Shown: piece by piece, positions 1 through 6,175 of the stretch | Layout of the letters: every line of letters begins with the position of its first letter | How positions within the stretch are numbered: the stretch's first letter is position 1 | Source: an uncultured Clostridia bacterium | Lineage (GTDB): Bacteria; Bacillota; Clostridia; Christensenellales; Aristaeellaceae | Length of the DNA stretch: 19,614 bases | Direction: 5' to 3' | Assembly: GCA_937907055.1 (NCBI GenBank) | Contig: CALCTW010000117.1 | Span: 1-19,614 of the forward strand | Translations under genes and position numbers: made by a program | The notes under the pieces: generated by a model | What the model saw: the letters and a program-made list of their open reading frames with translations, nothing else | Databases searched by the model: none | Told to the model about the DNA's origin: nothing

Positions 1-42
1 GTTTCCTTCGGAAACGCCCCGCCCGCCCGGCAAAGCCGGGCG
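1..42. repeat. GC-rich hairpins at the window edge
   Basis: Two short palindromes lie in tandem: GTTTCC-TTC-GGAAAC at 1-15, and an 8-bp perfect stem CGCCCGGC/GCCGGGCG at 24-42 with an AAA loop. The string CCCCGCCCG at 17-25 recurs inverted as CGGGCGGGG near 96-104, so 1-105 can fold into a larger imperfect structure. No reading frame is supported here. It may be the end of an upstream transcript or an intergenic palindromic repeat; the window edge prevents a decision. Confidence 0.4.
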
Positions 43-137
43 ATACGATTTCAATAATACGGAACGGGATTAATCGAAACCTGCTTCGCCGATGCCGGGC
101 GGGGTTTGATTGATGGTAACGCATAATAAGTGCATCA

Positions 138-161
138 GGGGATCCGGGAGGATCCCCTTTT
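138..161 (+). terminator. Perfect 8-bp hairpin with short U-tract ahead of the esterase gene
   Basis: GGGGATCC-GGGA-GGATCCCC followed by TTTT. It ends just before the AGAAGGGA ribosome binding site of the esterase gene. It could terminate a transcript entering from the left, or attenuate a leader. No convincing promoter is seen between it and the start codon at 177. Confidence 0.45.
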
Positions 162-176
162 GAGAAGGGAAAATGT

Positions 177-1217
177 ATGATTCATATTGACGCGGATCAT
201 GAACTGATCCGCTACACGGGCCGGATCGGGTTTGAAAATCCGAAGCAGCCGCTGTTTACCTGGGTTTGCTCTTCGCTGCGCTTTATCCTGAAGGGGAATC
301 GCTGCGTGCTGCACATCGATAACAAGCGCCTTTACTGGAAGAGCATTCTGGGTATGATCGTCAACGGCGCGGAGATGCGGCTGGATCTGCAGGACGGTAT
401 GCAGGAGATCGACATCAGCCGTCACCTGATCGATGATGTGAACGATGTGCTGGTGTACAAGCGTCAGGACAGCTGCCATAATTTCAGTTTTGCCGGCATG
501 GAGATCGAAGGCGAACTGATGCCCCTGCCGGAGCGCCCTGCCCGCCGCATGGAAGTGTACGGTGACAGCGTGAGCGCCGGTGAGGTGTGCGAGGCCATGC
601 ACTATGTGGGTCAGAGCGATCCGCAGGGGCATGACGGCATTTTCAGCAACAGCTGGTACTGCTATGGCTGGCAGACGGCGCGCGCGCTGGGCGCGGAGCT
701 GCATGATATCGCGCAGGGCGGCATCGCGCTGCATGACAAGCGCGGTTGGTTCAACGCGCCGGATTATATCGGCATGCAGAGCTGCTGGGACAAGGTGAAT
801 TACAACCCCAATCTGGGACCGGTGACCGATTGGGATTTTGCCAGGTATGTGCCGCATGTGGTGGTGGTTGCGCTGGGACAGAATGACGCGAACCCGGATA
901 ATTACATGAAGAATGATCCCGATGGGGAAAAGGCGCGCGAATGGAAGCGTGATTACGCGGATTTCATCCGCGGACTGCGCGCGAAATATCCCAAGGCAAC
1001 GATCCTGCTGGCCATGACCGTGCTGGGGCATGATAAGGAATGGGATGACGCGATCGAGGATGTGTGCAATGGGCTGCAGGACGCGCGCGTGCATCACTTC
1101 CTGTATCACCGCAACGGACGCGCGACGCCCGGTCATCCCCGTATGAGCGAACATACCGAGATGGCGCGTGAACTGACCGCCTATATCCGCGGACTGGGTG
1201 ATGCAATCTGGGAATAA
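177..1217 (+). CDS. SGNH/GDSL esterase, CE2-like (two-domain carbohydrate esterase)
   Basis: 346 aa. The C-terminal half carries the SGNH hydrolase blocks: YGDSVSAGE with nucleophile Ser131 (block I), ALGQND at 232-237 (block III) and GHPRMSEH with catalytic His320 (block V). The usual Asp two residues before that His is absent, as in CE2 enzymes that use a Ser-His dyad. The N-terminal ~120 residues are beta-rich and fit the jelly-roll domain of CE2 acetyl esterases. Members of that family remove acetyl groups from plant or cell-wall polysaccharides. There is no signal peptide, so the enzyme is probably cytoplasmic, acting on imported oligosaccharides. The ATG at 177 is chosen over that at 173 because only 177 is in frame; AGAAGGGA lies 6 nt upstream. 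The downstream GtrA-like gene starts 12 nt after the stop, suggesting co-transcription. The fold is certain; the exact substrate is not. Confidence 0.85.
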   Translation: MIHIDADHELIRYTGRIGFENPKQPLFTWVCSSLRFILKGNRCVLHIDNKRLYWKSILGMIVNGAEMRLDLQDGMQEIDISRHLIDDVNDVLVYKRQDSCHNFSFAGMEIEGELMPLPERPARRMEVYGDSVSAGEVCEAMHYVGQSDPQGHDGIFSNSWYCYGWQTARALGAELHDIAQGGIALHDKRGWFNAPDYIGMQSCWDKVNYNPNLGPVTDWDFARYVPHVVVVALGQNDANPDNYMKNDPDGEKAREWKRDYADFIRGLRAKYPKATILLAMTVLGHDKEWDDAIEDVCNGLQDARVHHFLYHRNGRATPGHPRMSEHTEMARELTAYIRGLGDAIWE

Positions 1218-1229
1218 GGGGACGGGCGC

Positions 1230-1649
1230 ATGAATAAAAAAGAACTCTGGCGCATGACCAAATTCACCCTGTTTTCCATCTCAGCCGGGATCATTCAGGA
1301 AGGTACGTTCCTGCTGCTCTTCAATGTGCTGTTTCAGGAAAACCAGCGGCTGTACTGGCCGGCCTATCTGGTATCGCTTCTGCTGAGTGTGGTGTGGAAC
1401 TTTACGTTCAACCGCCGCTACACCTTCCGCTCTGACGCGGATATCAAAAAGTGCATGCTGCTGGTGGCCCTGTATTACGCGGTGTTCACGCCGCTGACCA
1501 CCTGGGGCGGTGACCGGCTGGTGGCGATTGGCTGGGACGGCAATCTGGTGCAGATCCTGACCATGCTGCTCAATTTCGTCACCGAATTCCTGTATCAGAA
1601 ATTCGTGGTGTACCGCAAGACCGTCGATACCAACAAGCTGGCGAAATGA
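1230..1649 (+). CDS. GtrA-like four-TM membrane protein
   Basis: 139 aa with four hydrophobic segments (about 12-35, 44-58, 75-92 and 105-122). It has the two family signatures: WNFTFNRRYTFRS at 56-68 and, in the second half, NFVTEFLYQKFVVYR at 115-129. GtrA/DPMS-like proteins (PF04138) are thought to take part in moving lipid-linked sugars across the membrane or in cell-surface glycan synthesis. AAGGGGACG precedes the ATG. Only 12 nt separate it from the esterase, so the two may act together on surface or polysaccharide acylation and glycosylation, but that link is inference. No terminator is seen directly behind it. Confidence 0.85.
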   Translation: MNKKELWRMTKFTLFSISAGIIQEGTFLLLFNVLFQENQRLYWPAYLVSLLLSVVWNFTFNRRYTFRSDADIKKCMLLVALYYAVFTPLTTWGGDRLVAIGWDGNLVQILTMLLNFVTEFLYQKFVVYRKTVDTNKLAK

Positions 1650-1686
1650 GCCGGATGAGGGGAACTGAAAAAGGGTAATAAAAAAG

Positions 1687-1867
1687 AGGTTCTTCACGGA
1701 AACTTAGGCTATAGTCGTTCCAAGGTTGCTTTGAGATTATCGTGGCGTTGCCACGAAAGGAACGGCAGTGAAGGAATATCAACGCTTGTACGCCGTTGTC
1801 CCCATGTGACGTTTTCAGGCGTGATGGTATATATGGTATTCATGGCCTAACTTTCCGTGAAGAGCCT
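1687..1867. mobile_element. MITE-like palindromic element, ~181 bp with 24-bp terminal inverted repeats
   Basis: The 24-mer at 1687-1710 (AGGTTCTTCACGGAAA...) returns inverted at 1844-1867 with 21 of 24 positions identical. Inside, CGTTCC (about 1715) pairs with GGAACG (about 1760) around a hairpin TCGTGGC-GTT-GCCACGA. No transposase reading frame fits, and the weak open frame across it ends up in hicA by chance. This is the form expected of a non-autonomous miniature inverted-repeat element or a long intergenic palindrome. Flanking target duplications are not obvious. Confidence 0.55.
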
Positions 1868-1898
1868 GTTTTTTGTTGCAGCAGAATAGAAAAACGAA

Positions 1899-1927
1899 TT
1901 GACACCATATACGGTGTCATATATAAT
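1899..1927 (+). promoter_or_regulatory. hicAB promoter with embedded palindromic operator
   Basis: Consensus sigma-A promoter: TTGACA at 1899-1904, a 17-nt spacer, TATAAT at 1922-1927. The spacer holds a perfect inverted repeat TGACACC-ATATAC-GGTGTCA (1900-1919), with a further TGTCAT half-site at 1927-1932. HicB antitoxins with ribbon-helix-helix tails bind palindromes over their own promoter, so this is very probably the autoregulatory operator. Confidence 0.85.
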
Positions 1928-1945
1928 GTCATTGGGGTGAGAGTA

Positions 1946-2203
1946 TTGTCACAATGGGAAAAACTGCTGAGCAAAATCAAGAGCCTTTCCAAGGAACTGC
2001 GGTACGCGGAACTGAAAAAAGTGCTGGAGGCCTATGGGTATGAAGAGCATGGCCCCAAAGGCGGCAGCAGTCATCATACATTTCGTAAAAAAGGGCACGC
2101 GCCGATCACGATTCCCAAGCATGAACCGATCAAACGGGTGTATGTAGAAATGGTGAGAGACATCGTGCTGAGTGAGGAGGGATACGATGAAAACATTGGA
2201 TGA
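1946..2203 (+). CDS. hicA: HicA-family mRNA interferase toxin
   Basis: 85 aa. It has the small dsRBD-like fold expected of HicA: a helix (YAELKKVLEAYGYEEHG), then the GGSSHHTFRKKG strand with the catalytic His at 43 or 44, and the strand APITIPKHEP. HicA toxins cleave mRNA and block translation until bound by HicB. The start chosen is TTG at 1946, because GGGGTGA lies 5 nt upstream and the consensus promoter's -10 box ends at 1927. A start further upstream would run through the palindromic element and promoter. The use of TTG would keep toxin synthesis low. The gene overlaps hicB by 17 nt, typical of translational coupling. Confidence 0.88.
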   Translation: MSQWEKLLSKIKSLSKELRYAELKKVLEAYGYEEHGPKGGSSHHTFRKKGHAPITIPKHEPIKRVYVEMVRDIVLSEEGYDENIG

Positions 2204-2540
2204 ATATTTGAAACTGCCTTATCGGATGGAGATCACGCCGGATGAAGAAGGGGGCTTTGTCGCGTCTTTCCCGGAACTGAAGGGCTGCGTTACCTGCGCA
2301 GATACCATTGAGGAAGCAGTCAGGAACGCGGAAGAAGCAAAAAAGGAATGGCTGATGGCCGCTATGGAAGAAGGATATCCGATCCCCGAAACGGAGAGCA
2401 TGGAAGCATATTCAGGACAGTTCAAATTGCGCCTTCCCAAATCCCTGCACAGGCAATTGGTGCTGCAGGCAAAGCGCGAAGGGATCAGCATGAACCAGTA
2501 TTGCGTTTATCTGCTGGGTCAGAGCGTGATGAGAGGGTAA
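2187..2540 (+). CDS. hicB: HicB-family antitoxin with C-terminal DNA-binding tail
   Basis: 117 aa. The N-terminal half is the HicB partial RNase H-like fold (YRMEITPDEEGGFVASFPEL, then GCVTCADTIEEAVRNAEEA). The C-terminal ~35 residues (FKLRLPKSLHRQLVLQAK...) match an Arc/MetJ-type ribbon-helix-helix used for autorepression. The ATG at 2187 is preferred over 2172 because AGGAGG (2175-2180) sits 6 nt before it. The reading frame begins inside hicA, so antitoxin translation is coupled to the toxin's. The toxin-first order is normal for hicAB. Confidence 0.9.
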   Translation: MKTLDEYLKLPYRMEITPDEEGGFVASFPELKGCVTCADTIEEAVRNAEEAKKEWLMAAMEEGYPIPETESMEAYSGQFKLRLPKSLHRQLVLQAKREGISMNQYCVYLLGQSVMRG

Positions 2541-2559
2541 TGAATCAAACGAAAAAAAG

Positions 2560-2598
2560 CAGTCTGTGAAAGAATCGGTTCTCTCACAGACTGTTTTG
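2560..2598. terminator. Bidirectional terminator between hicB and the ABC importer
   Basis: A 10-bp perfect stem CAGTCTGTGA/TCACAGACTG (2560-2569 with 2584-2593). It is followed by TTTTGTTTTG on the plus strand and by seven T residues (the A-run 2552-2558) on the minus strand. It can therefore end both hicAB and the convergent trp importer operon. Confidence 0.85.
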
Positions 2599-2619
2599 TT
2601 TTGTATGTGTGTTTTTGTT

Positions 2620-3405
2620 TCAGGAAAGCAGCATACGGTCATTATCCAGCGCCTTGCCCGCGGCCTGCTTGAACTTCTCCAGCAGATCCGGCACGGTGAG
2701 GTGCTTGCGTTCCTCACCCTTGATGTCCAGAATGACGCTGCCGTGATTCATCATCAGGGTGCGGTTGCCCAGATCAAGGGCATCCTGCATGTTATGGGTG
2801 ACCATCATGCAGGTGAGGTGGTTTTCCTCCACGATCTGCGTGGTGAGCGCCAGCACCTTCTGCGCGGTGCCGGGATCCAGCGCCGCGGTGTGTTCATCCA
2901 GCAGGAGCAGCTTGGGCGGATTGAAGGTGGACATGAGCAGGGTGAGCGCCTGACGCTGACCGCCGGAGAGCAGGCCGACCGGCTGATTCATGCGATCCTC
3001 CAGGCCCATATCGAGCAGGGCAAGACGATCGCGGAAATCACGGCGGTCCTTCCGGGAGGGAGCGCTGAGCCACCAGCCGCGTCCGGAGGCGAGCGCGAGG
3101 TTTTCCTCGATGCTCATGCCCGGCGCGCTGCCGCGCATGGGATCCTGAAACAGGCGGCCGATGATCTTGGAACGCTTGTGCTCGGCCATGAAGGTGATGT
3201 CTTTTCCATCCAGAATAACGCGTCCCTGATCGAGCGGGAAGCTGCCGCAGATGGCATTGAACATGGTGGATTTACCGGCGCCGTTGGCACCGATGACCGT
3301 GACAAAATCGCCGTGCTCCACGTGCACGTTCAGATCGGAAAACACCTGTTTGGCGTTGACAGTACCGGGGTTGAAAGTCTTCGCGATGTGTTCAAGGATC
3401 AGCAT
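2620..3405 (-). CDS. trpZ: ABC importer ATP-binding subunit (TrpZ-like)
   Basis: About 261 aa, a complete ABC ATPase. It has Walker A GANGAGKST, signature LSGGQRQ, Walker B LLLLDEHTAALDP and the switch His in VTHN. His replaces the usual Pro in the D-E-P-T step (DEHTAALD), as is common in this family, which accompanies BPD_transp_2 permeases and ABC_sub_bind lipoproteins. Hydrolysis powers uptake by the adjacent permease. Two starts are possible, GTG at 3408 or ATG at 3405; the ATG is preferred and AGGAGG lies 9 nt upstream, inside the permease stop region. It is the last gene of the operon, followed by the bidirectional terminator. The amino-acid substrate is inferred from the UGG T-box upstream. 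Confidence 0.92.
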   Translation of the reverse strand: MLILEHIAKTFNPGTVNAKQVFSDLNVHVEHGDFVTVIGANGAGKSTMFNAICGSFPLDQGRVILDGKDITFMAEHKRSKIIGRLFQDPMRGSAPGMSIEENLALASGRGWWLSAPSRKDRRDFRDRLALLDMGLEDRMNQPVGLLSGGQRQALTLLMSTFNPPKLLLLDEHTAALDPGTAQKVLALTTQIVEENHLTCMMVTHNMQDALDLGNRTLMMNHGSVILDIKGEERKHLTVPDLLEKFKQAAGKALDNDRMLLS

Positions 3406-3409
3406 CACA

Positions 3410-4381
3410 TCACACCTCCTTCTTCTTTGCCGCTTTTTTCATCTTCATCCTGCGGCGCAGCACCGTCATCTTGCCGCTGAGATAGGGCGTGCTGATGACC
3501 GCGACCACGATGACAGAGGAGAACGCGTTGATGAGCTGTGTGGGCAGGCTGAACAGCATGGCCACCTGATAGGCCAGACGGAACAGGATAGCGCCGATGA
3601 CCGCGCCGATGGCCTTGATGGTGACACCGCCGCGGCGGAAGATGGTATTGCCGATCAGCAGACTGGCCAGCGCCATGGTCAGGATGCCGGAGCCGGTGGT
3701 GATGGTGGCGTTCTTCTGCATCTGCGCCAGCAGGCAGCCGGCTAGCGCGGTGAAGGAATTGGAGATGACAAGACCCACCGTGGTGGTGAAAGCCGGGTTG
3801 ATGGAGGAGGAACGCACCATATCGGGATTATTGCCCGTGGCGCGGATGGCCATGCCCAGTTTTGTGCGCAGGAAGAAGGATAGGAACAGCACCACCAGCG
3901 CGACCGCGATCAGACAGATGATGGTGTTGGTCAGGTTGGGCACGACCTGCGTGATGGCCGGCAGATCGCCCAGCGCGGTCTGGCCGAGCAGTTTGTTGAG
4001 ATGGGTAAACATGGACGGATTGAATTTGTCCACCAGATTGATCTGGGAACCGATCAGCAGCTGGTTGACCGAATAGAGCGCGGTGTTGACCACGATACCG
4101 GAAAGCAGGCTGTTGACGCCCATGCGTGTCTGTAAAACGGCGGTGATGAGACCGGAGGTCATACCCGCGAGCATGGCGACCGGCAGGGACAGATAGGGGA
4201 GCCCTGCCTTGACCAGCAGCGCGCCGACGGCAGCACCCAGCGTGAAACAACCTTCTGTGGAAAGGTCGCACACGTTGAGCATGCTGTAGCTGAGATACAG
4301 CGCCAGCACGACCAGCGAGCAGCACAGACCGAGGTTGACCGGGCTTTGGATCAGCGCGAGGATACTATAGAAATCATACAC
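3410..4381 (-). CDS. trpY: ABC importer permease (TrpY-like)
   Basis: 323 aa and strongly hydrophobic, with about eight or nine membrane segments. It matches the branched-chain amino-acid/ribose permease fold (BPD_transp_2) as seen in TrpY. The conserved cytoplasmic coupling loop FLRTKLGMAIRATGNNPDM (about 171-189) contacts the ATPase. The tail is very basic (RRRMKMKKAAKKK). The start is GTG at 4379-4381, with GGAGGTAA 9-10 nt upstream; no in-frame ATG is closer. Its stop overlaps the region just before the ATPase start, so translation is probably coupled. Confidence 0.92.
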   Translation of the reverse strand: MYDFYSILALIQSPVNLGLCCSLVVLALYLSYSMLNVCDLSTEGCFTLGAAVGALLVKAGLPYLSLPVAMLAGMTSGLITAVLQTRMGVNSLLSGIVVNTALYSVNQLLIGSQINLVDKFNPSMFTHLNKLLGQTALGDLPAITQVVPNLTNTIICLIAVALVVLFLSFFLRTKLGMAIRATGNNPDMVRSSSINPAFTTTVGLVISNSFTALAGCLLAQMQKNATITTGSGILTMALASLLIGNTIFRRGGVTIKAIGAVIGAILFRLAYQVAMLFSLPTQLINAFSSVIVVAVISTPYLSGKMTVLRRRMKMKKAAKKKEV

Positions 4382-4408
4382 GGGGAATTACCTCCGGAGT
4401 GTCAAAAT

Positions 4409-4434
4409 CGGGGACAGGAAAACTCCTGTCCCCG
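4409..4434 (-). other. 11-bp perfect hairpin between trpX and trpY
   Basis: CGGGGACAGGA-loop-TCCTGTCCCCG forms a stable stem in the trpX-trpY gap. The transcript continues with GATTTTGAC rather than a U-run, so it is not a classic terminator. Hairpins in this place usually protect the upstream binding-protein message from 3' decay, giving more lipoprotein than permease. That role is inferred. Confidence 0.6.
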
Positions 4435-4466
4435 CAGGGAATACGGATTGGATCAGAGGGCAAAGA

Positions 4467-5489
4467 TCACTGGATGTCGGTAAAGCTTTCAGCCAGCACG
4501 ATGGGCTGCACCTTGGTGCAGTAGGGCGCGAAGAGCTGTTCGATATCTTCGTAGTTGATGCCCATCATTTCGCAGATCTCGGTGTTGACGGTGGCGGTGC
4601 CGTTGTCGAAAGTCATAACAGGCAGTTCAGCGGGGGAAGTGCCGTTGATCAGGATCTCAGCCACCATGTTGGCGGTTTCCACACCCAGGTTGGCGTAGTC
4701 AACACCGTAGCCCAGGAAAGCGCCGTTCAGTGCGAAGGAGTCAGCACCGGTGAAGTGGGGGATGCCGGCATTGGCCAGGGTCTCGAAGATGGCGAGTTCA
4801 GCGGCCATGATGGTGTTATCGGAGGGGGTGAACACGGCATCCACCTGCGCGAAGACCAGCGCGTTGACGGCCATCTGCACTTCGGAAGCGTTGGAACCGG
4901 TGGCTTCAACAATGTCGATGTTGTTGGCGGCCAGGTATTCCTTGGCGGTCGCGATGGCGGTGGTGGAGGAATCCTGGCCCAGGTCATACAGCAGACCGAT
5001 CTTGGTGGCTTCGGGATTCATGGTGAAGATCAGGTTCATGATCGCGTTGGTATCCAGGAAGTCAGAAGTGCCGGTGATGTTGGCGCCGGGAGCTTCCAGG
5101 CTTTCCACCAGGCCGACGGACAGAGGATCGGAAACAGCGGCGAAGACCACGGGGATGTCCGTGCCTTCGGTGGCACCCTGCATGGTCATGGCCACGGGGG
5201 TGGCGATACCGATCATCAGATCGACCTTTTCAGCGATGAAGTTGTTCACGATCTGGCCCAGACGGACAAAATCCGCGTTGCAGTTATCATACTTGATCAC
5301 GAAGTTGACGCCGTTGGCCTTGCCGATCTCTTCCAGACGGTTCTGGATGTTTTCGCAGATCTGATTCAGAGAAGCGTCATCCACGAAGTTGCACAGGCCG
5401 ATGGTGAAGGTCTTCTCTTCAGCGGAAGCGAAGACGCAGGCGGTGAGGAGCATCATGACAGCGAGCATAACAGCAAAGAACTTTTTCAT
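4467..5489 (-). CDS. trpX: ABC importer substrate-binding protein (TrpX-like, ABC_sub_bind)
   Basis: 340 aa. It begins with a signal peptide (MKKFFAVMLAVMMLL) ending in a lipobox LTAC with Cys18, so it is probably lipid-anchored outside the membrane, though ASA-EE could also be a type I site. The mature part is a two-lobed periplasmic-binding fold of the ABC_sub_bind family (PF04392): FTIGLCNFVDDASLNQI, then PVVFAAVSDPLSVGLV, then GLLYDLGQDSS, then DAVFTPSDNTIMA. This family includes TrpX of streptococcal tryptophan importers. AAGGAAG precedes the ATG. The long leader contains a Trp-type T-box, supporting a tryptophan or tryptophan-precursor ligand. It is the first and probably most expressed gene of the operon. 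Confidence 0.92.
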   Translation of the reverse strand: MKKFFAVMLAVMMLLTACVFASAEEKTFTIGLCNFVDDASLNQICENIQNRLEEIGKANGVNFVIKYDNCNADFVRLGQIVNNFIAEKVDLMIGIATPVAMTMQGATEGTDIPVVFAAVSDPLSVGLVESLEAPGANITGTSDFLDTNAIMNLIFTMNPEATKIGLLYDLGQDSSTTAIATAKEYLAANNIDIVEATGSNASEVQMAVNALVFAQVDAVFTPSDNTIMAAELAIFETLANAGIPHFTGADSFALNGAFLGYGVDYANLGVETANMVAEILINGTSPAELPVMTFDNGTATVNTEICEMMGINYEDIEQLFAPYCTKVQPIVLAESFTDIQ

Positions 5490-5663
5490 TTGGTTTACTT
5501 CCTTTCAATTAATAATATGTGAAAAGGGGAGACTGCCGGGTTTCTCTGGGTTTTGCCATTAAGATCCATGACCGGCTTCAGGACAAAATGGCATATGCAT
5601 TTTTTACTGGCGGCAATCGCCATCGTCCGGTATCCGGTATCATCAGCCTCTTCCTCCTTTCCT

Positions 5664-5949
5664 GAAATAAAAAACTGCCCCATGCAGAAGAAGCCTTCTG
5701 CATGGGACAGGATGAATCATTCCTGCGGTGCCACCCATTTTGGTGTGTTGTCACACCCGCTCAGCGCATACATTTTATATGCCGGCCTTTGTTAACGAAG
5801 CGCCTGCTCCGTCGCCCCTACTGGGATCTGCATCCGTTCAGTTTGCCCTCGAAAGCCCATTCAATCCATCTTTCCTGCCGCGCTTTCACCACCGGCGGCT
5901 CTCTGTGAGTAAAGGTTGCGGATCTACTCGCCTTTCTCCTTGGTTTACT
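5664..5949 (-). promoter_or_regulatory. T-box riboswitch, Trp (UGG) specifier
   Basis: Read on the minus strand, the leader has every expected part. Stem I begins near 5940 with AAAG pairing to CUUU. An internal specifier loop has GCGAGUA on its 5' side and GAA-UGG-G on its 3' side, closed by GAUCC/GGAUU. The distal AGAGAG...GGUGGUGAAA elements follow. The antiterminator T-box GGGTGGCACCGCAGG lies at 5722-5736. Then comes an intrinsic terminator stem CCCATGCAGAAG/CTTCTGCATGGG (5678-5706) with a T-rich tail (5664-5676). The specifier UGG lies at 5857-5859. Uncharged tRNA-Trp would pair with it and favour antitermination, switching on trpXYZ during tryptophan starvation. Confidence 0.93.
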
Positions 5950-5951
5950 CA

Positions 5952-5980
5952 ATTAGAACACATAAAAAATAAAATGTCAA
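5952..5980 (-). promoter_or_regulatory. Promoter of the T-box/trpXYZ operon
   Basis: On the minus strand: TTGACA (5975-5980), a 17-nt A/T-rich spacer, TCTAAT (5952-5957). Transcription would start near 5945, just before stem I of the T-box. It is divergent from the antiporter promoter about 50 bp away. Confidence 0.85.
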
Positions 5981-6031
5981 CACCGAATTGTGTTTTTTGG
6001 TTGTATTTTGGTTTATCCTTTCATCAAATCG

Positions 6032-6060
6032 TTGACGCCTCCAATAAGAACCGCTATAAT
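6032..6060 (+). promoter_or_regulatory. Promoter of the fluoride riboswitch/antiporter transcript
   Basis: TTGACG at 6032-6037, a 17-nt spacer, TATAAT at 6055-6060. The predicted start, near 6067, falls at the first base of the riboswitch aptamer, which supports both calls. Confidence 0.85.
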
Positions 6061-6065
6061 AGCCT

Positions 6066-6157
6066 TAAGGGAATGAAGTTCTCCCGCGGGAAACCGGAAC
6101 CGCTGTTCAGGCTGATGACTTCTGCATTGCTGCAGGGGGATCGGCTTTTTCTTTTTT
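6066..6157 (+). promoter_or_regulatory. Fluoride riboswitch (crcB motif) with overlapping intrinsic terminator
   Basis: The aptamer spans about 6066-6125: GGGAAUGAAGUUCUCCC, then a loop with AAACCGGAACCG, then the diagnostic GGCUGAUGACUUCUGC. This order matches the fluoride/crcB motif (GG-GAUG-GUUC-CC ... AACCG ... CUGAUGgc-CCUac). The last element is also the 5' arm of a terminator: GCUGAU...CUGCA-UUGC-UGCAG...AUCGGC at 6111-6145, followed by UUUUUCUUUUUU (6146-6157). Fluoride binding should hold that arm in the aptamer and let transcription proceed, making this an ON switch. The antiporter's AGGAGGAG ribosome binding site follows at 6163. The motif call is from memory of the consensus, not a covariance search. 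Confidence 0.85.
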
Positions 6158-6175
6158 ATATCAGGAGGAGATCAT

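Noticed and set aside
135..1154. 339-codon minus-strand frame opposite the SGNH esterase
   Set aside because: No motifs and His/Ile/Val-rich antisense composition; the plus-strand frame has all the catalytic blocks.
2566..3480. 304-codon plus-strand frame across the ABC ATPase
   Set aside because: Antisense shadow of a gene with clear Walker A, signature and Walker B motifs, beginning inside a terminator.
4755..5522. Glycine/histidine-rich 255-codon frame antisense to trpX
   Set aside because: Composition artefact of the opposite strand; trpX has a signal peptide, motifs and operon context.
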